Part shown: one piece after another, positions 7,445 to 13,172 of the stretch
Numbering within the stretch: the stretch's first letter is position 1
How the letters are laid out: each line of letters begins with the position of its first letter
Assembly: GCA_031268525.1 (NCBI GenBank)
Contig: JAIRXA010000124.1
Coordinates: 1 to 16,135, forward strand
DNA: 16,135 nt
Source of the DNA: Coriobacteriales bacterium
GTDB lineage: Bacteria; Actinomycetota; Coriobacteriia; Coriobacteriales; UBA8131
Direction: 5' to 3'
Notes under the pieces: generated by a model
What the model saw: the letters and a program-made list of their open reading frames with translations, nothing else
The model's database searches: none
What the model was told of the DNA's origin: nothing
Program-made: the position numbers and the translations under genes

Positions 7445-8542
7445 TCAGGCAGTACGAAGCCTCATGGTAAAGGTTGTCAGACCACGAGCACTCGTGACGT
7501 CGATCTGCCCACCGGCGCGACTGACGATGGCTTTGGCGATGGAAAGCCCCAGACCACTGCCACCCGTTTCGCTTGAGCGTGAGATGTCCGCACGGTAGAA
7601 ACGATCGAACAATCGGGACAGATCGGCGGCAGGAATATCGGGACAGGTATTGGCGACCGAAAGCTCTGCCCAGCTGTCTGCTCGCCGCAAGGTGCACCTG
7701 ATCTGCCCACCTGATTCGGTATACTTGCTGGCATTGTCCAGAAATATCAGAATGACCTGTGTTATGCGCGCGCTGTCTGCAATTATTCGGATGTCGGGCT
7801 CTACGATAGAGACAAACTCGATTCCCTTCTCATAGAGCAGCGCCTCCATCGCCGCGCAGGCTCCCTCACAGGCTCTACTCAGGTCCAGCGGCGGATCATC
7901 GGCGCTACGCAGTTCGTCAGTCCTTGCGAGATAGAGCAGGTCGTCGATGAGCTTTTCGGTGCGATCCAGTTCCGCGTGGATGTAGCCAAACCACTCCTTC
8001 TGCTGACAGACAGGCTCGCTGGCATTCGTCTCGATCGCATCGATGTTCGCTTCGATGATCGCAAGGGGTGTGCGCAGTTCATGGGAAGCGTCAGCCGTGA
8101 ACTGACGCTGTCGGTGATAGCTTTCCTCGATTGGTTGTATCGCACGCGATGCGAAGCGATGGCTGATGGCAAATACCAGCAGTAAAACGCCCGCACCAAC
8201 ACAGAGCAGGGTGATGAGCAGACTTTGCAGCAGCTGTTCCGAATTCGTGATCTCCGCTCTCAGACGCTCTATTCCGACAATGGGCGACTGGGCGTCGAGC
8301 CCGCTATCGCCACCGCCCCCAAAACCCTCATTACCAAAACCACCGCCGATACCGCCAAGGCCCGGCATCTCAAAACGCTCAGGCCCATAGATCATCGCCG
8401 ATACCACCTGAAGACGCTGCTGGTTCTCGCGCTTGATATTGTCAGCGGTCACCAGATAGATAGCCGTAAAGGCGACGGCCATGACCAGAGCAACACTGAC
8501 CAGATTGAACAGAAGCATGCGCCTACGTAACTTCCTGAACAT
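7445..8542 (-). CDS. Two-component sensor histidine kinase
   Basis: This is a 365-residue membrane histidine kinase. It has a transmembrane segment at about 14-32, an extracytoplasmic loop of about 75 residues and a second transmembrane segment at about 106-126. The HisKA phosphorylation site follows (FTADASHELRTPL, His154). The ATPase domain has the N box FLDNASKYTESGG, the F box LSRLFDRFYRAD and the G2 box GGSGLGLSIAKAIV. The outer loop contains a glycine-rich stretch (about 61-79, GLGGIGGGFGNEGFGGGG) whose composition resembles the CotH protein downstream. It starts 5 bp after the response-regulator stop, with an AGGAGAG site overlapping the end of that gene, so the two are translationally linked. 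The signal is unknown; the neighbouring VTC, DUF4956 and CotH genes suggest an envelope or phosphate/energy-related cue, which is inference. Confidence 0.95.
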   Translation of the reverse strand: MFRKLRRRMLLFNLVSVALVMAVAFTAIYLVTADNIKRENQQRLQVVSAMIYGPERFEMPGLGGIGGGFGNEGFGGGGDSGLDAQSPIVGIERLRAEITNSEQLLQSLLITLLCVGAGVLLLVFAISHRFASRAIQPIEESYHRQRQFTADASHELRTPLAIIEANIDAIETNASEPVCQQKEWFGYIHAELDRTEKLIDDLLYLARTDELRSADDPPLDLSRACEGACAAMEALLYEKGIEFVSIVEPDIRIIADSARITQVILIFLDNASKYTESGGQIRCTLRRADSWAELSVANTCPDIPAADLSRLFDRFYRADISRSSETGGSGLGLSIAKAIVSRAGGQIDVTSARGLTTFTMRLRTA

Positions 8543-8547
8543 GCTTC

Positions 8548-9231
8548 TCAGCTCTCCTGATTCAGTTCCAGCACATAGCCGACACCGCGAATCGTACGTA
8601 TCCGCACCTGCTGAGAGAGCAGAGCGAGTTTCTTGCGGACAAAGGCGACCTGCACCTGAACATTACTGTCCTCAACCGGAGAATCCCAGCCCCAGAGTTT
8701 CTCTATGATTCGAGCTGTCGGAATCGTCTGCCCCTGATTGATCATCAACAACTCCAGCAGCTGGGTCTCCTTGAGAGTCAGATGAAAGCTGTGATCTGAT
8801 CCGCGCAGCTCAAGACCGGTATAATTCAACTCGATATCGCCAAAAGTGATCGTGTCATCCGTAAATAGTTGGCCTCTGCGCCGTGCGAGCGCCCGGATGT
8901 GGGCGAGCAGCTCGGCGCTGTGGAAGGGTTTGGTGAGATAATCATCCGCTCCGTCGTCGAGACCCGCAATCCTTTCGTCGATCTCTCCTCTGGCAGTCAG
9001 CAGGATGATCGGACTGCTTACGCCCGCCTCACGGAGACGCTTCAGAACGCTTATCCCGTCAAGAATGGGGAGCATGATATCAAGGATGATGATGTCGTAG
9101 AGGCCCGCCAGCGCAAGATCCAGCCCCGCTTGGCCATCATGGGCCAGATCGACCTGATAGTTTTCCTTGCGCAACACCTGAGCTACGGCACGAGCCAGAT
9201 ATTTCTCGTCCTCAACATAGAGGATATTCAC
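8548..9231 (-). CDS. OmpR-family response regulator
   Basis: This protein of about 227 residues has a receiver domain and a winged-helix DNA-binding domain. The receiver contains the acidic pair Glu7-Asp8 (NILYVEDE), phospho-acceptor Asp51 (IIILDIMLP), LLTARGE and the conserved Lys in YLTKPF. The C-terminal trans_reg domain (about 130-227) contains LTLKETQLLELLM, the recognition region VEDSNVQVQVAFVRKKL and the closing wing IRTIRGVGYVLE. A longer reading from ATG 9267 is possible, but GTG 9231 is preferred. It has GAGGAG 6 nt upstream, it gives the canonical receiver N-terminus, and ATG 9267 would lie inside the predicted -10 element. The protein is the expected partner of the adjacent histidine kinase and the best candidate to bind the paired TTTAA-type sites at 9282-9299 and 7311-7328. 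Confidence 0.95.
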   Translation of the reverse strand: MNILYVEDEKYLARAVAQVLRKENYQVDLAHDGQAGLDLALAGLYDIIILDIMLPILDGISVLKRLREAGVSSPIILLTARGEIDERIAGLDDGADDYLTKPFHSAELLAHIRALARRRGQLFTDDTITFGDIELNYTGLELRGSDHSFHLTLKETQLLELLMINQGQTIPTARIIEKLWGWDSPVEDSNVQVQVAFVRKKLALLSQQVRIRTIRGVGYVLELNQES

Positions 9232-9260
9232 AGAACGCTCCTCGCCTCTCGCATACGTAT

Positions 9261-9282
9261 GCTCCATGGTAGCGCATGGAGC
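9261..9282. promoter_or_regulatory. Perfect 8-bp inverted repeat over the response-regulator promoter
   Basis: GCTCCATG (9261-9268) and CATGGAGC (9275-9282) are exact inverted copies separated by 6 bp. The repeat spans the predicted -10 and runs up to the second operator half-site. It could be an operator for a repressor, or form a hairpin at the very 5' end of the transcript if transcription starts further upstream than predicted. Confidence 0.4.
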
Positions 9283-9299
9283 TTAAGCACTCCTTAAAT
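9266..9299 (-). promoter_or_regulatory. Predicted autoregulatory operator and promoter of the two-component system
   Basis: On the minus strand the half-sites ATTTAAG (9299-9293) and GCTTAAG (9288-9282) begin 11 bp apart. After exactly 10 bp comes TACCAT (9271-9266), a weak -10 element (4 of 6 consensus bases). The geometry is identical to that upstream of the VTC operon (7295-7328). Transcription would start near 9259, giving a leader of about 28 nt before GTG 9231. Confidence 0.55.
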
Positions 9300-9322
9300 C
9301 GAAGGAGATTTTCTGATGTTCT

Positions 9323-9347
9323 AAATGCTACCGTCTGAATAGCATTT
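9323..9347. promoter_or_regulatory. 8-9-8 inverted repeat upstream of ahpC, candidate operator
   Basis: AAATGCTA (9323-9330) and TAGCATTT (9340-9347) form a perfect dyad with a 9-bp centre. It lies in the divergent region between the response-regulator gene and ahpC, 33 bp before the ahpC -35. No gene ends here that would need a terminator, so a binding site for a dimeric regulator is more likely than a transcription stop. The regulator cannot be named. Confidence 0.4.
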
Positions 9348-9379
9348 TGGCGCGTTCGGCAGGACGACGGCGATGACGC

Positions 9380-9409
9380 TTGACATGTCAGGCGAAACTA
9401 ACTAATTAT
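9380..9409 (+). promoter_or_regulatory. Predicted ahpC promoter
   Basis: A perfect -35 TTGACA (9380-9385) is followed by an 18-bp spacer and AATTAT (9404-9409, 4 of 6 consensus bases). The -35 overlaps a perfect 10-bp palindrome TGACATGTCA (9381-9390), which could be a regulator site. Transcription would start near 9416, leaving a leader of about 67 nt that contains a 15-bp tandem repeat. Confidence 0.5.
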
Positions 9410-9438
9410 CAGATACTTCCTATTTTTGGATGAGGTAC

Positions 9439-9468
9439 TATTACGATAACGAGTATTACTATAACGAG
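9439..9468. repeat. Two 15-bp tandem repeats in the ahpC leader
   Basis: TATTACGATAACGAG (9439-9453) is followed immediately by TATTACTATAACGAG (9454-9468), 14 of 15 bases identical. The repeats end just before the GGGAGG ribosome site of ahpC (9472-9477). They are A+T-rich and would keep the ribosome-binding region unstructured, or could be a repeated protein site. Confidence 0.75.
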
Positions 9469-9482
9469 TTTGGGAGGTTACC

Positions 9483-10046
9483 ATGTCACTTATTGGCAAA
9501 GAAATTGGCGCGTTTACGGTTCAAGCGTATCATGAGGACAGCTTCAAGCAGGTATCCAAAGCAGATGTCGTGGGAAAGTGGTCGGTGTTTTTCTTCTATC
9601 CAGCCGACTTCACCTTTGTGTGTCCTACCGAGTTGGAGGACCTCGCGGACCTCTATGGCGAGTTTCAGGCGACAGGATGTGAGATCTACTCCGTTTCTGA
9701 GGATACACACTTTGTACACAAGGCCTGGCACGACAGCTCGGAGCGTATCAAGAAAATCAACTACCCGATGTTGGCCGACCCAACCGGCACACTCGCTCGC
9801 GATTTTGGCGTACTCATCGAGTCTGCTGGTGTCGCTGAGCGTGGAACCTTTGTCGTGAACCCTGAAGGACAGATCGTTGCCTACGAGGTCAATGCTGGCA
9901 ACGTTGGACGCAACGCCGAGGAGCTGCTGCGCAAGCTGCACGCCCTCCAGTTCGTCGCAAAACACGGCGATGAGGTTTGCCCCGCAAAATGGAAGCCCGG
10001 CGCAGCGACCCTGAAGCCCAGCCTCAACCTCGTGGGGGCCCTGTAG
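9483..10046 (+). CDS. ahpC: Alkyl hydroperoxide reductase C, 2-Cys peroxiredoxin
   Basis: AhpC reduces hydrogen peroxide, organic hydroperoxides and peroxynitrite in the cytoplasm. At 187 residues it has the usual family length. The peroxidatic cysteine is in FYPADFTFVCPTELEDLADLY (Cys47), and the resolving cysteine is in the C-terminal motif EVCPAKWKPG (Cys166), typical of AhpC1-type typical 2-Cys enzymes. SEDTHFVHKAWH and the AERGTFVVNPEG stretch are also characteristic. The start is supported by GGGAGG 5 nt upstream. The electron donor is expected to be the AhpF-like flavoprotein encoded 110 bp downstream. Confidence 0.97.
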   Translation: MSLIGKEIGAFTVQAYHEDSFKQVSKADVVGKWSVFFFYPADFTFVCPTELEDLADLYGEFQATGCEIYSVSEDTHFVHKAWHDSSERIKKINYPMLADPTGTLARDFGVLIESAGVAERGTFVVNPEGQIVAYEVNAGNVGRNAEELLRKLHALQFVAKHGDEVCPAKWKPGAATLKPSLNLVGAL

Positions 10047-10087
10047 GATCCGCGAAAGCCGTCGTAAAGCCATCAATATTGCACATC

Positions 10088-10136
10088 GCAGGGCCAGTGC
10101 GTTACAGTTGGAAGCGACTGTAATCCACTGGCCTGC
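10088..10136 (+). ncRNA. Long hairpin in the ahpC-ahpF intergenic region
   Basis: The arms 10088-10108 and 10117-10136 pair over about 18 bp (GCAG, GCCAGTG and TTACAGT each match their partner) with one bulged G, a 2-bp internal mismatch and an 8-nt loop. The following bases (ATTCGTTGGG) are not U-rich, so it is not a clear intrinsic terminator. A stem here could protect the ahpC part of the message from 3' decay, or cause partial termination, so that AhpC is made in excess over AhpF. Confidence 0.5.
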
Positions 10137-10156
10137 ATTCGTTGGGAAGAGAAACC

Positions 10157-12007
10157 ATGACTCAGGACATCACGACAGACGCCGACACGGCGTACCTCTC
10201 GGACGTAGACACAGCCCGCCTCGCGAACATCGACACAACGCGTCTCTATGACGCGATCATCATCGGTGGCGGTCCCGCCGGTTTGACGGCGGCTCTCTAT
10301 CTTGCCCGCGCCCGTTACCGCGTACTGGTCCTTGAGAAAAACGAGTTCGGGGGACAGATAACCATCACGGCCGAAGTCGCCAACTATCCCGGAGCCGCAC
10401 GCACCAGTGGTCGCGCACTCACAGAAACCATGCGTGCGCAGGCCGCGGGTTTTGGCGCTGAGTTCCTGCTTGCCGAGGTGAGCTCCGTGGATCTGGACGA
10501 CGTCATAAAAACCGTACACACCGAGCGTGGCGATCTGTTCTGTTTGGGGCTCATTCTCGCAACGGGTGCCCATCCTCGCACGATCGGTTTTATCGGCGAA
10601 GAAGAGTTTCAGGGTCGCGGCGTCGCCTACTGCGCAACCTGCGATGGCGAGTTTTTCTCCGGACTTGACATCTTTGTGGTTGGGGGTGGCCTTTCTGCTG
10701 CTCAGGAGGCGCTCTTCCTGACCAAGTTCGCTCGCCGGGTCATCATGCTCGTTCGCGGCGAGCAACTTCGAGCGCCTCAGTCGGTCGTCGAGCAGATAGA
10801 GACCGACCCCGACATAGAGATCCATTTCAACAGTGTGGTTGAAGAGGTCGCGGGTACGGGTCAGCTGGAGATACTGCGCTATCGCGACAGGGTAAGCGAT
10901 ACCGTACATGAGTATCGGCCACCGGCACATAAGAGCTTCGGGGTCTTTGTCTTTGCAGGCTACGAGCCCTCAACGGCTTTGGTGAAGGGTCTGCTTGATC
11001 TCGATGAGGCTGGCTATGTCCGCACCGACGCAAATCGGAAGACCAGCGTGGATGGCGTCTACGCTGCTGGCGATGTCTGCATCAAGAATCTGCGTCAGGT
11101 TGTCACCGCTGTGGCGGACGGGGCCATTGCGGCAACCGAGATGGAACACTGGGCCGCTGAAGCACAGAAACGCACGGGTCTCACGCCCCTGATCCCCCAA
11201 GTGCCCACACTTTCGCCAGAAGAAGACGGAACGGATACTCCCGTAGAAGAAGCGTCGTTGGCGCAAGGGGCTAACGACACTCAGATTGCCGGCTCCACCT
11301 GTGCTTTTGACACAGAAAGCGGGGAAGGCGCGGGTCGGGGAAGCTCGGGCTCAGAGAGCTCGGACAACGACGCGTCCTTTTTTGATGAGGATATGCATGC
11401 CCAGTTACACGCGGTTTTCTCAAGGATGGCTCGCCCGGTCATCATGGAGGCTATCCTCGATGATCGACCCGTCTCGGCAGAATTGCAGGCCTTTCTCAAA
11501 GAGTTGGCGGGCATGACCGACAAACTGAGTCTGGTAAGCCGTCGCGTCACTTCTGACGAGGATTCGCTGCTCGGTACCGCTCACGCCCCCTTTGTTGAAC
11601 TGCGCCATGCCGATGGCCGCAGCAGCGGTGTGGTCTTTCACGGAGTGCCCGGAGGCCACGAGACGACCTCGTTCATTCTCGCTATCTACAATGTCTCTGG
11701 CCCCGGACAGGCCTTGGCACCCGAACTTGCCGATGAAATTGCCGCCCTGTCGCATCCGACCCACCTGACCACTCTTGTCTCGCTCTCCTGCACGAACTGC
11801 CCCGATGTCGTGCAGGCCACCCAGCGCATCGCCGCCCTCAACCCTCTGGTTCGCGCGGAGGCCTACGACCTGCGGCTTTACCCCGACTTGCAGAAGCGCT
11901 ACAAGGTGATGAGCGTGCCCTGTCTGATCATCGAGCAGGAGGGCCGCGATGAACAGATCGTCTTCGGCAAGCGACAATTGCCACAGATACTCAAGCTGTT
12001 GGGGTGA
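10157..12007 (+). CDS. ahpF: AhpF-like peroxiredoxin reductase with permuted domain order
   Basis: This flavoprotein should pass electrons from NAD(P)H to AhpC. In 616 residues the order is: an N-terminal stretch with three 8-residue repeats (about 11-34); a thioredoxin-reductase core (about 32-333) with the FAD site IIIGGGPAGLTAALYLARA, redox-active CATC (Cys159/Cys162), NAD(P) site VVGGGLSAAQEA and VYAAGDV; an acidic, Ser-rich linker (about 340-410); and an AhpF N-terminal-type double thioredoxin fold (about 411-616). That last domain has SLSCTNCPDVVQA (Cys545/Cys548) and the cis-Pro motif MSVPCL. In E. coli AhpF this double-thioredoxin domain is at the N-terminus. The HRRxxxR signature of NADPH-specific thioredoxin reductases is absent (VRGEQLRA), leaving NADH use open. 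ATG 10157 is chosen over an in-frame TTG at 10142 because GGGAAGAG precedes it. Confidence 0.9.
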   Translation: MTQDITTDADTAYLSDVDTARLANIDTTRLYDAIIIGGGPAGLTAALYLARARYRVLVLEKNEFGGQITITAEVANYPGAARTSGRALTETMRAQAAGFGAEFLLAEVSSVDLDDVIKTVHTERGDLFCLGLILATGAHPRTIGFIGEEEFQGRGVAYCATCDGEFFSGLDIFVVGGGLSAAQEALFLTKFARRVIMLVRGEQLRAPQSVVEQIETDPDIEIHFNSVVEEVAGTGQLEILRYRDRVSDTVHEYRPPAHKSFGVFVFAGYEPSTALVKGLLDLDEAGYVRTDANRKTSVDGVYAAGDVCIKNLRQVVTAVADGAIAATEMEHWAAEAQKRTGLTPLIPQVPTLSPEEDGTDTPVEEASLAQGANDTQIAGSTCAFDTESGEGAGRGSSGSESSDNDASFFDEDMHAQLHAVFSRMARPVIMEAILDDRPVSAELQAFLKELAGMTDKLSLVSRRVTSDEDSLLGTAHAPFVELRHADGRSSGVVFHGVPGGHETTSFILAIYNVSGPGQALAPELADEIAALSHPTHLTTLVSLSCTNCPDVVQATQRIAALNPLVRAEAYDLRLYPDLQKRYKVMSVPCLIIEQEGRDEQIVFGKRQLPQILKLLG

Positions 12008-12113
12008 GGCGAGGAAGAGGCTCCATACGAGCGACCCTGAGAAACGTTTCCAAAATAGAGCGGTCGGAATTTTGGTGGATAGTGTCTTCTCGTCAGATGA
12101 GCGAGAGGATAGT

Positions 12114-12521
12114 TCAGACAGTAATCCAGTCTACAAAATTCAGTCCTGTGACCCTGCCAAAATGCTTAACATTGTGGGTTACGAGAGTGAATCCGTAGCG
12201 CTTACAAAAGGCAGCAATCAGGATATCCGCATCCTCAATGATTGCCTTGTCGTCTTTAAGTTGTTTATAGATTTCTGCAGCTTTATCAAAGACGGCAACA
12301 TCGGATTGACCGACAGGAAACAGCGAACAGAATTCCTCAAGCTTTGCTTGCCGTTTCGTAGAACCAATCGCTACCAAACCACGCTTTACTTCGTAGTAGG
12401 CAATAGGTGCAACGACTACCAAATCGCCATTAACGATTGCTGCGCTCAGTTTTTCGATTACCCCAGCATTCTCTCGAAGGTAGTATGAGATCGTGTTGGC
12501 ATCCAGCGCGTAATTACTCAC
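12114..12521 (-). CDS. vapC: PIN-domain toxin, VapC family
   Basis: VapC toxins are Mg-dependent ribonucleases that typically cleave tRNA or rRNA. The 135-residue protein has the PIN acidic residues: Asp7 in YALDANTISYYL, Glu at about 44 in APIAYYEVKRG, and Asp at about 97/99 in IIEDADILIAA, plus the late THNVKHF motif. The start is GTG overlapping the antitoxin stop (GTGA), which is typical translational coupling. Local base composition is clearly more A+T-rich than the flanking genes, suggesting transfer. The gene points toward the 3' end of ahpF. The RNA target cannot be told from sequence. Confidence 0.88.
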   Translation of the reverse strand: MSNYALDANTISYYLRENAGVIEKLSAAIVNGDLVVVAPIAYYEVKRGLVAIGSTKRQAKLEEFCSLFPVGQSDVAVFDKAAEIYKQLKDDKAIIEDADILIAAFCKRYGFTLVTHNVKHFGRVTGLNFVDWITV

Positions 12522-12772
12522 AGGTCAAGCTCTCTGTTAAAGCTGACTCTACTAGCTAGTACCTGGTCGAACTCATTAGATAGGGGCTCACTACAATTAA
12601 GCTCGTGAATGCCATTATTCAAGCGCCTGAAAGATGCCATCTTTTCGGCTTTGGCAGCTTCGAATATGTTCTCGCGTATCACAGACAACTGGATAACAGT
12701 GCCTTTGACAATATCCACAGGCTCAACAGGCACGAAGACCAATCCGTCATAATATGCAGTTATAGAGGTCAT
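12518..12772 (-). CDS. vapB: Antitoxin partner of the PIN toxin, AF2212/DUF104-like
   Basis: This is an 84-residue protein. Its N-terminal half (ITAYYDGLVFVPVEPVDIVKGTVIQLSVI, given as residues 4-32) resembles the small beta-rich antitoxins of the AF2212/DUF104 type ('Y.NGVLKPLEPLDLPEGT.V.V'). The C-terminal half (about 33-84) is more polar and presumably wraps the toxin. It overlaps vapC by 4 nt and is preceded by GAGAGGAG about 6 nt before the ATG. The antitoxin-first order with coupling is standard. The symbol is assigned by context; the antitoxin family match is by eye. Confidence 0.75.
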   Translation of the reverse strand: MTSITAYYDGLVFVPVEPVDIVKGTVIQLSVIRENIFEAAKAEKMASFRRLNNGIHELNCSEPLSNEFDQVLASRVSFNRELDL

Positions 12773-12902
12773 AGTAGTCTCCTCTCTATCGTTAATCTAA
12801 TGAATAATCATACCACGATGGTAGCTGTTAGCTGAGTGTTGGCTCCTAAACTATATTAAAAATGTCAGAGAAGTGTGATTTGGAGGTTTCATCAATTAAG
12901 AA
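12773..12902 (-). promoter_or_regulatory. Upstream region of vapBC with dyad overlapping the -10
   Basis: This is an A+T-rich stretch before the antitoxin gene. On the minus strand TACCA-TCG-TGGTA (12823-12811) is a perfect 5-bp dyad that overlaps a -10-like TATGAT ending near 12807. No good -35 is seen. Such a placement suits autorepression by the toxin-antitoxin complex. The remainder up to 12902 shows no gene or structure. Confidence 0.35.
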
Positions 12903-13004
12903 GTGATGAGTGTACCCTTTCTGGTCATCGGGCAGGAAGGCCGTGAGGAGCAGGTCGTCTTTGGCAAACGGCAATTGCCCCAGATACTCAAACTGTTGAG
13001 CTGA
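12903..13004 (+). pseudogene. Second, diverged copy of the ahpF 3' end (34 codons)
   Basis: From GTG ATG AGT at 12903 to the TGA at 13002-13004, this stretch aligns without gaps to the last 102 bp of the ahpF-like gene (11906-12007). About 85 of 102 bases are identical. Translated, 26 of the last 32 residues agree (MSVPFLVIGQEGREEQVVFG versus MSVPCLIIEQEGRDEQIVFG; then KRQLPQILKLL in both). Most differences are synonymous or conservative, so the copy evolved as coding sequence before it was cut off. There is no start, ribosome site or upstream gene body; a TAA lies in frame just upstream at 12897. Confidence 0.88.
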
Positions 13005-13172
13005 GACGAAAGGGTGTAGGTGGGCGTTATCTTCGCTTTGCTTCCTGAGCGACTTTGCTGCCTTCTAAACCCCAAAAATCGCTCTGATTACTGGATGCTG
13101 CGTGCGTGCGAAACGGCCCCTCACGGGGCCGTTTCGCTTCCGATCCTCGAGGTCAGGTCTGAGAACTGTTGA
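13005..13172. other. Intergenic region between ahpF remnant and the membrane-protein gene
   Basis: This stretch contains only the strong hairpin at 13108-13137. The rest shows no ORF with family features. Together with 12773-13004 it completes the 400-bp stretch without an intact gene. Confidence 0.6.
13108..13137 (+). terminator. Strong, probably bidirectional intrinsic terminator
   Basis: GCGAAACGGCCCC (13108-13120) pairs perfectly with GGGGCCGTTTCGC (13125-13137) around a 4-nt TCAC loop. On the plus strand the G+C-rich stem is followed by TTTCGCTTCC; the mirror on the minus strand gives GTTTCGC. It lies between plus-strand ahpF material and a minus-strand membrane-protein gene, so it can serve both. 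It is probably the original terminator of the ahpCF operon. Confidence 0.8.

Noticed and set aside
7423..7445. Fifth unit of the 23-bp repeat
   Set aside because: It matches about 16 of 23 bases, but most of the match is explained by the inverted-repeat arm at 7427-7436 and it runs into the kinase stop codon.
9231..9267. ATG 9267 as the response-regulator start
   Set aside because: It would add 12 residues ahead of the canonical receiver start, lies inside the predicted -10 element, and has no ribosome site, while GTG 9231 has GAGGAG at 6 nt.
9486..10076. 196-codon open frame antisense to ahpC
   Set aside because: It mirrors a complete AhpC gene, and no feature of its own was found.
10073..10930. 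285-codon open frame on the minus strand opposite ahpF
   Set aside because: It is antisense to a clearly recognised flavoprotein, has no family motif or ribosome site, and long antisense frames are common opposite G+C-rich genes.
12008..12905. Transposon or integrase around vapBC
   Set aside because: No transposase or integrase frame, terminal inverted repeats or target-site duplication could be found; only the ahpF 3'-end duplication marks the event.
12906..13004. Small functional gene of 32 residues
   Set aside because: It is a gap-free match to the ahpF C-terminus, has no ribosome site and encodes no independent fold, so it is treated as a remnant.
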